Assembly: GCA_013298955.1 (NCBI GenBank)
Contig: JAAFJT010000009.1
Span: 1-64,000, forward strand
Source of the DNA: Chitinophagales bacterium
Lineage (GTDB): Bacteria > Bacteroidota > Bacteroidia > Chitinophagales > Saprospiraceae
DNA: 64,000 bases
Reading direction: 5' to 3'
Positions within the stretch are counted from its first letter, which is position 1, and each line of letters starts with the position of its first letter. The notes under the pieces were generated by a model. The model saw nothing but the letters and a program-made list of their open reading frames with translations. It had not been told where the DNA came from and did no database searches. Both the position numbers and the translations under genes were made by a program. Positions 34,609 through 46,200 of the stretch are shown piece by piece.

Positions 34609-36165
34609 GTGGAAAAGGAATTAATTGTTCACTCCACAACGTCTGGAGTTGAGATTGCACTGCTCGAAGACGGCAAGTTAGTCGAGCTGCATTATGAAGA
34701 AACGGACAACGATTTTTCAGTCGGAGACATCTTTCTGGGCAAAATTCGCAAGCTCATGCCGGGTTTGAACGCCGCTTTTGTCGATGTAGGTCACAAAAAG
34801 GACGCGTTTTTACATTATACGGATATGGGTCCCAAACTCAAAAATGTACTTCGATACACGGATGGGGTCATGAACAATTCGATTCAGACACCAAGTCTGG
34901 ATCATTTCAGAGTGGAGCCAGACATTAACAAAAATGGAAAGGTCGATCAAGTACTCGCTAAAAGACAACACATTTTAGTGCAGATTTTGAAAGAACCTAT
35001 CGGCAGTAAAGGACACCGCTTGAGTTGCGAGGTAACGATTCCCGGAAGGTATCTCGTGCTGACTCCCTTTGTTGACCTGATTGCCGTGTCTAAGAAAATC
35101 GCTAATTCTGACGAACGCAAAAGACTTCAGACGATTGTGGAAAGTATCCGCCCTAAAAATTTTGGGGTGATCGTCCGGACGGCGGCGGAAGGCAAAAAAA
35201 CCGCCGAATTACATGAGGAGTTGAGCAATATGATGGCAAAATGGGATAAAGTTTTCCAACAGTTGCGCCAAGCCAAGCCGCCCGTCAAATTGATGAGCGA
35301 ATTGGACAAAACGACCAGTATTTTGAGAGACCTCTTGAGCGACTCCTTCAATCGGATTGTGACGGACGACAAAGATGTGTTTGAAAGTATTAAGAATTAT
35401 TTGAATGGCATTTCGCCGGATAGTTTGAAAATTTTAACTCTTTACAAAGGTAATAAACCAATTTTTGAACAATACGGCGTAACCAAACAGATTAAATTGT
35501 CTTTTGGTAAGAATGCGACGATGGTTTCGGGGGCTTATTTGGTCATCGAACACACGGAAGCGATGCACGTCATTGACGTGAATAGTGGACATAAAATTGG
35601 CAATAGTAATGACCAAGAGGCTTCTGTACTCGCGGTCAATTTGGAAGCTGCCGAAGAAATCGCGCGACAACTGCGTTTGCGTGACTTAGGCGGGATTATT
35701 ATTGTGGATTTTATTGATATGAAAGACCCTGAACATAAAAAGCACCTCCAAAAAGTGATGCGCGATTTTATGCTCAAAGACAGGGCGCAACATACGGTGT
35801 TGCCTCTGAGCAAGTTTGGTCTCATGCAAATTACGCGGCAACGCGTGCGTCCAGAGTTGAAAATTAATACCACAGAACCTTGTCCAGCATGCAACGGTTC
35901 TGGAAAAGTCATCGGTCAGCGCAATCTAATGGAGGATATTGAAAACGATTTAGAAAATATTCTGCATTCGCGTCCGAAATCGAAACTCTTTTTGCATGTG
36001 CATCCATTTGTCGAAGCGTATTTGCGCAAAGGGTTGCCGAGTTTGCAGTGGAAATGGTATTTTAAATACCGCCGTTGGATTAAAATTATTGCCGAACCTG
36101 AGTATCAAGCAGCGCAGTATCGCTTCTTTGATGACAATGAGGATGAAATTCGGTTAAATCAGTAA
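34609..36165 (+). CDS. rng: Ribonuclease E/G family endoribonuclease
   Basis: 518 residues with GTG start (MEKELIVHSTTSGVEIALLE). S1 domain at about 35-130 (VGDIFLGKIRKLMPGLNAAF, VDVGHKKDAFLH). DNase I-like catalytic region with the two metal-binding aspartates in HVIDVNSGH and IIIVDFIDMKD. Zinc-link-like CPACNGSG near residue 425. Length matches RNase G; it lacks the long degradosome scaffold of RNase E. Processes rRNA and turns over mRNA. Confidence 0.93.
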   Translation: MEKELIVHSTTSGVEIALLEDGKLVELHYEETDNDFSVGDIFLGKIRKLMPGLNAAFVDVGHKKDAFLHYTDMGPKLKNVLRYTDGVMNNSIQTPSLDHFRVEPDINKNGKVDQVLAKRQHILVQILKEPIGSKGHRLSCEVTIPGRYLVLTPFVDLIAVSKKIANSDERKRLQTIVESIRPKNFGVIVRTAAEGKKTAELHEELSNMMAKWDKVFQQLRQAKPPVKLMSELDKTTSILRDLLSDSFNRIVTDDKDVFESIKNYLNGISPDSLKILTLYKGNKPIFEQYGVTKQIKLSFGKNATMVSGAYLVIEHTEAMHVIDVNSGHKIGNSNDQEASVLAVNLEAAEEIARQLRLRDLGGIIIVDFIDMKDPEHKKHLQKVMRDFMLKDRAQHTVLPLSKFGLMQITRQRVRPELKINTTEPCPACNGSGKVIGQRNLMEDIENDLENILHSRPKSKLFLHVHPFVEAYLRKGLPSLQWKWYFKYRRWIKIIAEPEYQAAQYRFFDDNEDEIRLNQ

Positions 36166-36179
36166 ATCAAACAAGCAGG

Positions 36180-36215
36180 AATTGCGTCAATGGTAGGATT
36201 GGCGCAATTTTTTTT
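36180..36215 (+). terminator. Terminator of the RNase E/G gene
   Basis: AATTGCGTCAA / TTGGCGCAATT stem followed by eight T. Confidence 0.75.
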
Positions 36216-36375
36216 GTGGTGTTCAGCCCCATGTGATGTTCATTCTGGCAAATCATTTAGACCTGATTCAGCGTCTTTTAAATTATTGAAAGCGTTATTT
36301 GAAAGCAATAAAAGACTGTTTAAAGACCTTCAATCAATCTTTTCAACCTAACAAATCCTAATTTAGACCTTAAAA

Positions 36376-36408
36376 AAACGGCGACCGTATCGAATACGGT
36401 CGCCGTTT
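36376..36408. terminator. Bidirectional terminator before the deacetylase gene end
   Basis: Perfect 15-bp stem AAACGGCGACCGTAT / ATACGGTCGCCGTTT with a CGA loop; A-run on one side, T-run on the other. It lies 22 bp past the stop of the convergent gene (-). Confidence 0.85.
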
Positions 36409-36429
36409 TAGTTTTTTTTAAATAAACGT

Positions 36430-38571
36430 TTATTTCGTAATCAGTAAACGTTTTGAAGCGGATTGCCCATTCGTACCTTGTACGCGGAGCATGTATTGAC
36501 CCGTTTGCTGGATGGCACTCAAATCCAATAGATAAGGCGCATCACTCGCTGTCGTTTGCACGCGCTGCACTTCCGCGCCCCGCACATCGTATAAATAAAC
36601 GGTCACGGCGGATTGATTCCACTCCCGTAAATCAATGGAAACTTGATTTTGAGCCGGATTGGGCGATACATACAGATTCGGGTTTTCTACAAAATTCAAC
36701 TTTACAGGAGCCGAATGGCGCATCTGTCCATACGCGTCTCTATAACGCAAACGGTAAATATTAATACCATTGACAGGCGTATTATCTTGGAAATCAGTGT
36801 TTTGTGAAGTTCCAATTTCAACATATCGACCATTGGATTCTAAGCGTTCTATCGCATAAGGCTGATTTTCATCCGCTTGTTGGCTTGCCCAATTCAATAA
36901 AACCGTTTCGCCTGCCCGCGTTCCATTCAGTCTAACCAAAGGTTGCGTTCCAACTGCACACGTTTGGGAAGCAATATTGGCTTTTGAAATCGCTGTGAAA
37001 GTTGCTCCACCCGGCAATTGCCAGAAGACATCATAACGGTTTGTCCCAATCGTTCCTAAATGGAGCAACTCTACATAGTAGAATTTTTTCGCTTTTAAAG
37101 CGATTTTCACTGATTTTTGACCAGCATATTTGGTCAAGTCATTGATAGTTGTAAAACCTTCAAAACCTGCAATTTTGCGTTTATTAGCAGGTTTGTCATC
37201 CGTCGAAAGGTATAATTCGACATCATCATCGCCCGAAATGCCAAAAGTATAATCGCCATCGGTCGGCGGAACGATGTAGCCATACACTCTTTCTCCATAA
37301 TAATCGCCCGCATCTCCTTTGGAAAATTTAGCAAAAATCAATAATTCCGTAACGGTTGGAGTCGCAGGAAAACGCGCATCTGCCCGTAAATCTGCCAAAG
37401 TCCAATGGTTTAAAACGACATTTTTGTAAATATCGGCTTTTAATTTGCCATCCGCAGCGCAAACGGTGGGCGGCGGCGGTGGGCAATTCGGTTCGCAACT
37501 CACCACATTCGGTGCTGAAATCACGATATTGCCTTTGTGCGGATACGCATTGACGGTAATTTGAGTGGTTGTCGCCCGCGCTGTCAGCGTTTCCGTTCCT
37601 TGCTTGACGGTCAAATTACCTGCAAGCGTTAAGCCATTTAAATTAATATTAATCGTAACAGGTGTTTTAAATAAAGCGGTGTTTGTCGCTGCTGCACCTG
37701 TAAATTTCACGGTCAAGGTTTTGGCAGTAGCATCATAAACCACCGCAGGCACATACGCATCTCGTTGAATCTTATACGTAATTGCCTCACTTGCAGTCGC
37801 TGACCAAATATTACCTGCACTGATTTGTTGTTTTACAAAATCCATGTGCGCCCGATAATCGGCTACCGAAACAGCTCCCCAAGACGCGTCTGCCACACCA
37901 TGCACTTCCCGCATCGCATAACCACCCGCCGCTACTGCTGACTGAACGGCTTGGTTCAATAAGGTCAAATTGGAAGTCGGGTCATGAACGAAGAAGTTCA
38001 TATTAAAAAAATCTTTAAAATCTGCTTGATTCAAAATCGCTTGCGTTCCTGAACGCGCTCCCAAATAACCCAAACTCCGCAATCTATCCAACACTTGTGT
38101 CGTCGATAAATCGTACGGATGGATGTAAAAACGCGGTCTCGCGCCCGCGCCTTGCTCGATGAGGGTGGTACTACCGTCCAATTCGAGTGGAAAATCAGCC
38201 GTCGTATAAAGATTTGTGGGCAGACACCAACCCGGTTGATAAGCGCATCGGTGGCTGTGGCTATGATTAATCACCTCATGTCCGTGACTCATCAAGCGGC
38301 GGGCATTTGCCCAATCGCTCGCGTCGCAAACGGAGGTAATCGCTCCAAAACAAAATTTCACCCCTCGATTATAAGCAATCGTATCTGCATAATTTTCAAT
38401 TCCAACCGTTGATACATCTCCAAAATCATCATGGATAATCGTGTAAGCAGCTTTGGCATTATCTTTCCAATTGGCATAAGAAACGGTTGGGGTTTGCGCC
38501 TGAACGGGGTTTGCTAAAAACGGCAAGCCACATAAGGCAGCTTTAATCAAGCATCGGTAATGATTGTTCAT
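36430..38571 (-). CDS. Secreted polysaccharide deacetylase with PA14 domain and T9SS type A tail
   Basis: 713 residues. Signal peptide ends NPVQAQ. NodB-like domain at about 30-260 with the metal-binding AAYTIIHDDFGD and EVINHSHSH. A beta-sandwich region follows (about 280-355). A PA14 carbohydrate-binding-like domain lies at about 370-510 (DYYGERVYGYIVPPTDGDYT, FGISGDDDVELYL). A fibronectin-like segment and a C-terminal T9SS sorting domain (YVSPNPAQNQVSIDL ... GQYMLRVQGTNG) complete it. Likely removes acetyl groups from extracellular glycans, with PA14 giving substrate binding. Target polysaccharide unknown. Confidence 0.88.
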   Translation of the reverse strand: MNNHYRCLIKAALCGLPFLANPVQAQTPTVSYANWKDNAKAAYTIIHDDFGDVSTVGIENYADTIAYNRGVKFCFGAITSVCDASDWANARRLMSHGHEVINHSHSHRCAYQPGWCLPTNLYTTADFPLELDGSTTLIEQGAGARPRFYIHPYDLSTTQVLDRLRSLGYLGARSGTQAILNQADFKDFFNMNFFVHDPTSNLTLLNQAVQSAVAAGGYAMREVHGVADASWGAVSVADYRAHMDFVKQQISAGNIWSATASEAITYKIQRDAYVPAVVYDATAKTLTVKFTGAAATNTALFKTPVTININLNGLTLAGNLTVKQGTETLTARATTTQITVNAYPHKGNIVISAPNVVSCEPNCPPPPPTVCAADGKLKADIYKNVVLNHWTLADLRADARFPATPTVTELLIFAKFSKGDAGDYYGERVYGYIVPPTDGDYTFGISGDDDVELYLSTDDKPANKRKIAGFEGFTTINDLTKYAGQKSVKIALKAKKFYYVELLHLGTIGTNRYDVFWQLPGGATFTAISKANIASQTCAVGTQPLVRLNGTRAGETVLLNWASQQADENQPYAIERLESNGRYVEIGTSQNTDFQDNTPVNGINIYRLRYRDAYGQMRHSAPVKLNFVENPNLYVSPNPAQNQVSIDLREWNQSAVTVYLYDVRGAEVQRVQTTASDAPYLLDLSAIQQTGQYMLRVQGTNGQSASKRLLITK

Positions 38572-39100
38572 TCTATGAATAAGTTTGTAAAAAAAATAAA
38601 ATCTAAATAAAAAATATGCTTTAAATAAGTTTTCCTAATTGGTTTTAGTCCAAAAACATAAGTCGGCTTTAAATCGGGCTTGAGTAGGCAAAATGGGTTT
38701 TCAGTTCCACGTAAAAAAAATTTTGCATACCATAGCATCCAATCCAATTGGGATGGATTGGCTCGTTTGTCGGTACAAAGGTCTATCTTTTTGGGCAATT
38801 TGTCAAGGGCGGAAAGCGGTTTTTGATTTATAAAATATTGATTTTAATTATGTTATAAATTTGAATATTTTAATAATTAAAATAATTAAAAACCATATCC
38901 ATTTAAACATAGTGCGACCTTCGATTGGGGGGCTTTTGATTGTGAACTACTTACAAACTGCGTTTCAACGGATATGTTTTTTTTATGAAACCAACTCAAT
39001 CCTTGTTTTTAGCTCCTACAAACAGGTTTCAAAAAACAAAGTAAAATAAAAAATATTAAAAATACCAAAATTGGTGTAAGCATCTCATTGAAATACAGCC

Positions 39101-39108
39101 TACCTTTG
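39101..39108 (+). promoter_or_regulatory. Putative -7 box of the adhesin operon
   Basis: TACCTTTG on the + strand, 258 nt upstream of the cohesin-domain gene, implying a long leader that contains a 35-codon ORF. Confidence 0.45.
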
Positions 39109-39161
39109 CATCATAATCCTACTGAAAAATATTTTTGTTGACCAAAACCGATTTGTATCTC

Positions 39162-39269
39162 ATGAACCGTCATTTAATTGTTAGCTTCTTTTGGAAACTT
39201 TTTCCTTGGTTTAGACCCCAACCGCAACCTGTGCCGATTCGAGTTCGATGCAGGCAGCGAACTTCTTAA
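39162..39269 (+). CDS. Possible 35-codon leader ORF
   Basis: ATG to TAA ORF starting MNRHLIVSFFWKLFPWFRPQ and ending RQRTS: a hydrophobic, Trp-rich start and Pro/Arg-rich end. It is positioned between the -7 box and the cohesin gene. No family recognised; it may be chance. Confidence 0.2.
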   Translation: MNRHLIVSFFWKLFPWFRPQPQPVPIRVRCRQRTS

Positions 39270-39366
39270 AAAGTAAATTGCCTTGATACCGCTTCTTAAA
39301 ACGAGAAGCCTTGACCCGATTTAAAATCATAACGATCAACTTATACTCAATTTTTTTGACCAACTC

Positions 39367-40164
39367 ATGAAGTTTTTAATCCACCTGTTAATGCCTATTT
39401 TAGGCAGTATCGTTTCGTCTTTCACCGTGATTGAATCAGCCAATGGACAAATGGCTGTCATCGCGCCGACGCTCGCTGCGCGTACAGGGGACGTGTTAAC
39501 CATTCCGATTCGATTCGTTAGTAACGACAGTATCAATGGTTTACAATTTACATTAAAATGGAATGCGTCGGTTTTGAAATATGATGATTTGACCTCGATT
39601 GGTTTTGTTGGACAGTCTTTGGATGGCAATTTTGGAAGAACGGATACGGCAAATGGTACGATTCGGTTTTTATGGGCGCATCCACAGGCTCGAAATATCA
39701 AGGTTTTAGATACATTGACTTTATTTCAATTGCGATTGCGGGTGATTGGTGCGGGCGGAACGTCGAGTTTGATTGCCATTGTGGATACGCCGACTCGAGC
39801 GATTGGTACTTCGGGCGGAAATGCGACACCCATTTTGGTTCAAAAACAAAATGGACTCGTCAATGTGTTGCGAACAGGCATTGAAAACCTTGAAATCGTT
39901 TCAAAAAAGTTGACCTTACATCCCATAGCACCCAATCCTGCAACGGATTTTCTTCATATATCTTTTTTTTTAAATCAATCTGAGACAATTACTTACTTTT
40001 TAACGAACCTAACTGGACAAATCGTTTATACTTTTAGAGAACTGTATGCCAACGGCGCGCACCAAATTCAAATCCCCACTGCTTCATTTCCAACAGGTTT
40101 ATACCGTTTGGTTTTAAATGAAAATGGACATTTGCACCAACGCCCGCTTTTGATAACACATTGA
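39367..40164 (+). CDS. Cohesin-domain surface protein with T9SS type A tail
   Basis: 265 residues, signal peptide ending ESANGQ. One cohesin-like beta-sandwich (about 30-165): GDVLTIPIRFVSNDSINGLQ, FTLKWNASVLKYDDL, GTIRFLWAHPQ, LFQLRLRVIG. The C-terminal 75 residues are a type A sorting domain (PIAPNPATDFLHISFF ... GLYRLVLNENG). The cohesin fold resembles the three N-terminal domains of the next gene, 112 bp downstream, suggesting a related surface structure. Whether it binds a dockerin partner is unknown; no dockerin is visible here. Confidence 0.82.
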   Translation: MKFLIHLLMPILGSIVSSFTVIESANGQMAVIAPTLAARTGDVLTIPIRFVSNDSINGLQFTLKWNASVLKYDDLTSIGFVGQSLDGNFGRTDTANGTIRFLWAHPQARNIKVLDTLTLFQLRLRVIGAGGTSSLIAIVDTPTRAIGTSGGNATPILVQKQNGLVNVLRTGIENLEIVSKKLTLHPIAPNPATDFLHISFFLNQSETITYFLTNLTGQIVYTFRELYANGAHQIQIPTASFPTGLYRLVLNENGHLHQRPLLITH

Positions 40165-40196
40165 TAATCAACTGAAAAGACTTTTTTATACAGCGT

Positions 40197-40238
40197 ATTG
40201 CAAAAGCGATTTTGCAATGCCTTTGGGCATTTTATGCC
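40197..40238. promoter_or_regulatory. Two small hairpins in the adhesin operon
   Basis: ATTGCAAAA/TTTTGCAAT with loop GCGA (40197-40218) and GGGCAT/ATGCCC with loop TTT (40224-40238), between the cohesin gene and the giant adhesin gene. They could tune readthrough or mRNA stability. Confidence 0.5.
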
Positions 40239-40276
40239 CGATAGTAACAGCCTATAACAAACAATTATTTTTAAAA

Positions 40277-43200
40277 ATGATGTGTTCCCAAAACCCAACA
40301 ACGATGGTTAGAAGTTTTTTTACGTATGGTCTTTTACTGATTTTCAGTATCCTTACCACCCGCGTTGAAGCGCAAAATCGGCTCTCGTTAACCCTAACGC
40401 AAGCCGCGCCGCAGACGGTAAATGTCGGCGATACGCTGAATGTTGACTTAGTGGTACAAAATTTTGATAGTATTGCCAGTTTTCAATACACCATGGAGTG
40501 GGATTCGACCCTTTTGCAATATGCGAGTGTCTCCAATATTGCGATTCCAGATGCAGGTAATTTCCTTTCCTATTTGGTTTCGCCTGCCCGATTAACGGTG
40601 GGTTGGAATACGGGCAATGGTACATTTCGGTCGGTGGCGAATGGCACTGCGATTTACCGCCTTCGATTGCGGGCGCGGGCAGCAGGCACGTATTGGGCTC
40701 GGATTATGACGGGTGCTGCGCCAACGCCTATCGAAATTGTCAAGTTTTCAGGGGCAACCGTGTTGCCAACGATTGTCAATTTGGGCAATTCGCCCACCAG
40801 TGCCAGCACTGCTTTGACGGTAGCAGCCGTTCCTGCGGGCAATTCGACGGTCACGAGTGGCGATGTCGTTTTTGTGGATGTTACAACGCGTAATTTTTTA
40901 AATGTCGTCACCGCGCAATGGGCGATGCAATGGAATGCAACCGCTTTGCGTTTTGATTCCTTAACGGCATTAAATTCGGCATTACCCTTAGACCCCAGTT
41001 TTATTGGGACAGCACAAGCGTCAACAGGCAATTTATATTTTGCATGGAATAGTTCACGCGGTTCGAGTACGTTACCCGATGGAGCCGTTTTATTCCGCCT
41101 TTGCTTTCGGGCAGTGGGCGCGAGTGGCATGAATTCCAATGTTTCCTTCGTGAGCGCGAATGGCACGACCATAGAAGTTTATAAAGCGACCAATACTGGC
41201 AATGTTTTAGTCGCTTTAGAACCTCAAAATGCAGCTATCAGCATTCAAGGCAGCAGTGGCAACTCGACCCTTTTGAAATTTTATCCAGAGCGCACGTTGG
41301 CAACCACCGTCGGTGCAGCCGTTTGTGTCCCGATGAAAGTGGATAATTTTACAGGTGTAGGCGGGATTCAAGGTTCGATTCGATTTGATTCTACGAAATT
41401 AACTTATACGCGGATTGCCAATATCAATCCATTGATGTTGGGCATGAGTCAAGATGCCAGTTTTGCTTTTACCGCAAATACAGGTACGATTCGGTATTCT
41501 TGGTCGCATTCGCAAGGCATCAGCGTCACGTTGCCGAATAATACAGCGATGTTTGATGTTTGTTTTAATTCAAATGTAGTGGTAAATGATTCGGCTTTTG
41601 TCCGTTGTGTGCAAGACCCTCTTAAAATCTTGGCTTTGGATGAAGCGGGTACGACGATACCTTCTACGTTTGGAAATAATTTTGTGGTGATGCCTGCTGT
41701 CAGCGTGATTCCGATTTTGGTCATCAGCACCACAACGAATGTAAAATGTAATGGTGGAACGGATGGCGCAGTTACTTTGACCACCGTGAGTGGTGGTAAT
41801 GGCACTTATACGTATGCTTGGACGGGTGCAAATAATTTTACGGCAACGACCAAAGATGTTACTGGTTTAAGAGCAGGCCGTTATATCGTCGTTACAACGA
41901 GTGGTACTTCTACCAAAAATGATACCTTTAATATTTCAGAACCAACACAATTGGCTGCTACACAAGCTGTTACAAATATCAATTGTGCGCAAATGGCAAC
42001 GGGTTCGATTGTAATGACCGTAACGGGTGGTACAACGCCTTACACGTATTTATGGAGCAATACTGCAACGACTCAAAATATTACCAATATCGCAGCAGGT
42101 CAATACTCGGTAACGGTATTGGATGCCAATCTTTGTCGTTTAACACCTGCAACGGCTTTGGTTACAGAACCCACTGCATTGACGGTGGATATTGCAAGTG
42201 CAACGAATGTAACATGCAGAGGTGCGAATAATGGTGAAATTCGATTGACGGTTGCAGGAGGTACTGCACCTTATTCGATGCGGTGGGCAGGTCCGAATGC
42301 GTTTAGTTCGACAACGCAAAATTTAGTTTCGTTAGCAGCAGGCAGTTACACGGTGACGGTGACGGATAGTCGCCAATGTGCGAAAACGTCTCAACCGATT
42401 GTGATTACAGAACCGGCGGTTTTGGCTTTGGGTACACCAACCATAACGGCTTCTTCTTGTGGTCAAGCGAATGGTGCAATTACGGTTGCTCCGACAGGTG
42501 GAAACACGCCTTTCACGTATTCATGGACGGGTCCAAACGGTTTTACCGCAACAACGGCGGCTTTGACTGGTTTGCGGGCGGGCAGTTATGCGGTGACGGT
42601 GAAAGATGCGCAAAATTGTACGGTTTCCAATAGTGCCGCAATCACGGTGACGGATGCCGCTTCGAGTTTGGCGATTGGTCAACCAACGATTACAGCCGCT
42701 TCTTGTGGACAATCCAATGGGGCTATCAACGGAATCGTCGTAACAGGCGGTGTTGGTACGGTGACGTATTCATGGACAGGTGCGAATAATTTCACCTCGA
42801 CTCAATTAAATATCAGCAATTTAACAGCAGGCAATTACATTTTGACGGCGAGAGATGCGAATAATTGTTCTGTCTCCCAAAATATTACGGTCAATACTCA
42901 AAATTCAACTTTGAGTATCACGCCAACGATTGTACACACACGTTGCGGATTGCCAAACGGCGATATTGCTATCGTAGTGACAGGCGCGACAGGTGCAACA
43001 ACGAATCGTTGGACAGGTCCCAATAACTTTGCAAGCACCGATTCCCATTTAATGGGCATGGCTGCTGGCGCGTATCAATTGACAGTAACAGACGCTTCGG
43101 GTTGTACGGCATCAATTTCGGCAACGGTCAATGCAAGCACAACGATTACGATTCCAACTCCGACAACCACCGCAGCGACTTGTGGACAAACGAATGGTAC

Positions 43201-46200
43201 GATTACGCTTGGTGCCATCACGGGTAGCACAGGCGGTACTTATACTTTTGCTTGGTCTAACAATGCAACAACGCAAAATTTGACGAACCTTGCAGGGGGT
43301 ACTTATACGGTGACGGTGCGAGATGGCGTTTGTGAAAAAACGGCAACTGCTACAATTGGTTCTGTCAATTCGACTTTGGTGATTGGCGCACCAAGTGTTA
43401 TTTTCACCCAATGCGGTGGACGCAATGGTGCTATCAATGTAACGGTGACGGGCGGCACAGGTGCTTTAACCTACGCTTGGACAGGTGCGAATAATTTCAC
43501 GGCTAACACCTTGAATATCAGCAATTTAGGAGCAGGCACTTACAGCCTTTTGGTAACAGATGCAACGAATTGTACCGCAACTTTAAATTCAGTCATTGTT
43601 TTAGACAATCCAACAACATTGACTATTGGCACACCTGCAACCACCACAGCAGATTGTGGTGTTTCCAATGGTGCGATTAATTTAACGGTTTCGGGCGGTT
43701 CTGCTCCGTACACGTACGCATGGCAAGGTCCGAATGGCTTTGCAGCAACGACTCAAAATCTTACAGGTTTAGCGACAGGCGCGTATTTCGTGACTTTGAC
43801 AGATAATGCAGGTTGTACGAAAACCGCTTCTGCAACCATCGTATCAGGCAATTCAACGTTGACGATTGACAATCCAAGTATTATCAATGTTCGTTGTAAT
43901 GGTGGTTCTGATGGAATTATCATGGTCAACCCAATAGGCGGTTTTGCACCTTACACGTATTCATGGACGGGTCCGAATGCGTTTCGCGCAACGACAAAAG
44001 ATGTATTTGGTTTATTACCGGGCAGTTATACAGTGGTCGTAACGGATTCACGCGGTTGTACTTATACGTCTATGGCGTTGAACATCGTACAACCTGCGGC
44101 AACTTTGGGCGGCAGAACAACGGTTAATCCTGTTTTATGTCGCGGAGAACGCACCGGTGGTGTTTATTTAGAAGTTTTTGGAGGCACACCGCCCTACACT
44201 TATCTTTGGTCTGGCGGCGACCGCAATATCAATATTCCAAATGCAAGTGCGGGTACTTATAGCGTAACGATTACGGATTTTAATAGTTGTACATTCACAC
44301 CGCCTGTGGCAACCGTGATAGAGCCAGCAGAAGCCTTGACTTTGGGCGCACCGAATGTAAGCCAAATCACTTGTTTTGGCGAAACGAATGGTTCGATTTC
44401 CATCAATGTAACGGGCGGCATTTTGCCTTATCAATACGCATGGACGGGTCCGAATAACTTTACGTCTTCCAATTTAACGATTGACCGTTTAATACCGGGT
44501 ACGTATAATTTGCGGGTTCAAGATGCAAACGGTTGTATTAAAACAACGGCTATCAATGTGACGCAACCATCCGCAGCATTGAGCATCACAGGGGTTCCAA
44601 CACCTGCAAGTGGTGCGCGGAACGGAGCTGTGACGACTTCTATCATTGGCGGTACAGCACCATTCACTTACGCTTGGGGCAATGGCGCGATTACTTCCAA
44701 TTTGACTGGTTTAGCACCCGGAACCTATCCTTTGACGGTGACGGATGCAAATCGTTGTACGGCAAACAATAGTTTTGTCGTAGGCGGCACGATTGGCGAT
44801 TCTTTGATTGTAAATATTGTAAATACGCAACAAGCGGGTTGCCCCAATCAAACATTGGGTACTATCGACGCAAATGTATCTCGCGGAACCGCCCCTTACA
44901 CCTATGAATGGCGGGAATTAGGCACGAATCAAGTGGTTGGAACGACTCCGAATTTAACGAATTTGGGTGCAGGTCAATATCGTTTGCGGGTTACAGATGC
45001 CTTAAATGGTGTAGGTATCTCCCAAGTAGTGACGTTGAGAAATGCCGCACAAGGCATTCGGGTGGATAGTGTGATTTTACCAGAAACGTGTTTAGGCAGA
45101 GATGGCAGCATTGATTTAATCGTCACGCCATCGAATGGCAATTATAATTATCGTTGGAGCGACATTGCGGATAATATCCAAGACCGTTTTGGCATCCGCG
45201 CAGGCACGTACAGTGCCACCGTGACAGGTGATTATGGTTGTGTCGTTACCTTACCGACTTTGCGCGTAGCTTATACGCCTTGTCCGTTGACGGCAACGAT
45301 TCGGAATACGACGAATGTAGATTGTTATGGCGGTCGAAATGGCAAGATTGCGTTCACGATAGAAGGTGGAGACCCGATTTATCGGATTGCATGGAGCAGC
45401 AGCCAAAGTACGGGTAGAGATAGCATCAACCCACCTTCTCGGAATGGTGCTTTTGAGATGAATAATTTGGCAGCAGGCACGTATCGCATCACGATAACGG
45501 ATGCCAATGGTCAAATCATTCAAAAAGTACAAGAAGTAACGCAACCTGATTCGATTCGCGTTTTGTACTCCGTTCAACCTGACAATGGGAGCCGCAATGG
45601 TAGCATTACGTTGACCGTAACAGGTGGTACACCAACTTATGGTTATCAGTGGAATAATGGAGAACGTTCCAGAGATTTATTTGGATTAGAAGGTTGCAAA
45701 AGTCATAGCGTAACCTTGACGGATTCAAAAGGTTGTATTGGATATTCTCAAAACATATATGTATCTTGTTCAACCCCAGATACTTTGCGGATTACACGGG
45801 TGAATATTCAACCAGTAAATTGCCAAAGTGATAGAACGGGCGCGGTCAATGTCGAAGTAGCAGGTGGGGTTTCGCCTTACCAATACTTGTGGAAAGATTT
45901 GCAAGGCAATCCCGTCAGTACTGCACCGAGTTTGTCAGGTGTTGCTGCGGGTGTCTATACCTTGAATTTGAGTGATTCGCGCCGCCCTAATCAGGCGTTA
46001 TTGGTTCAAATTTTCAATGTATCAACGCTTTCCAATTTGGCAGTTTCGATTAATACGTTGCCATCCAGTGGTTTAGCAGATGGTTCTGCGGCGGCAACGG
46101 TGACAGGCGGTTTGCCAAGACAAAACAATTATGGTTACAGATGGAGTGCAGGTACGGCAACGAATGACGGCAAAGGTGCAACGAATTTTGTACCGGGTAC

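Larger units (their letters stand above)
38572..39366. other. Long A/T-rich divergent regulatory region
   Basis: No supported gene longer than 35 codons. Holds a TACCTTTG box (39101-39108, +), a possible 35-codon ORF (39162-39269), and a small hairpin GCTTCT..AGAAGC (39291-39309). It contains none of the intergenic palindrome families, unusual in this window, and serves as the likely promoter region of the adhesin operon. Confidence 0.55.
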
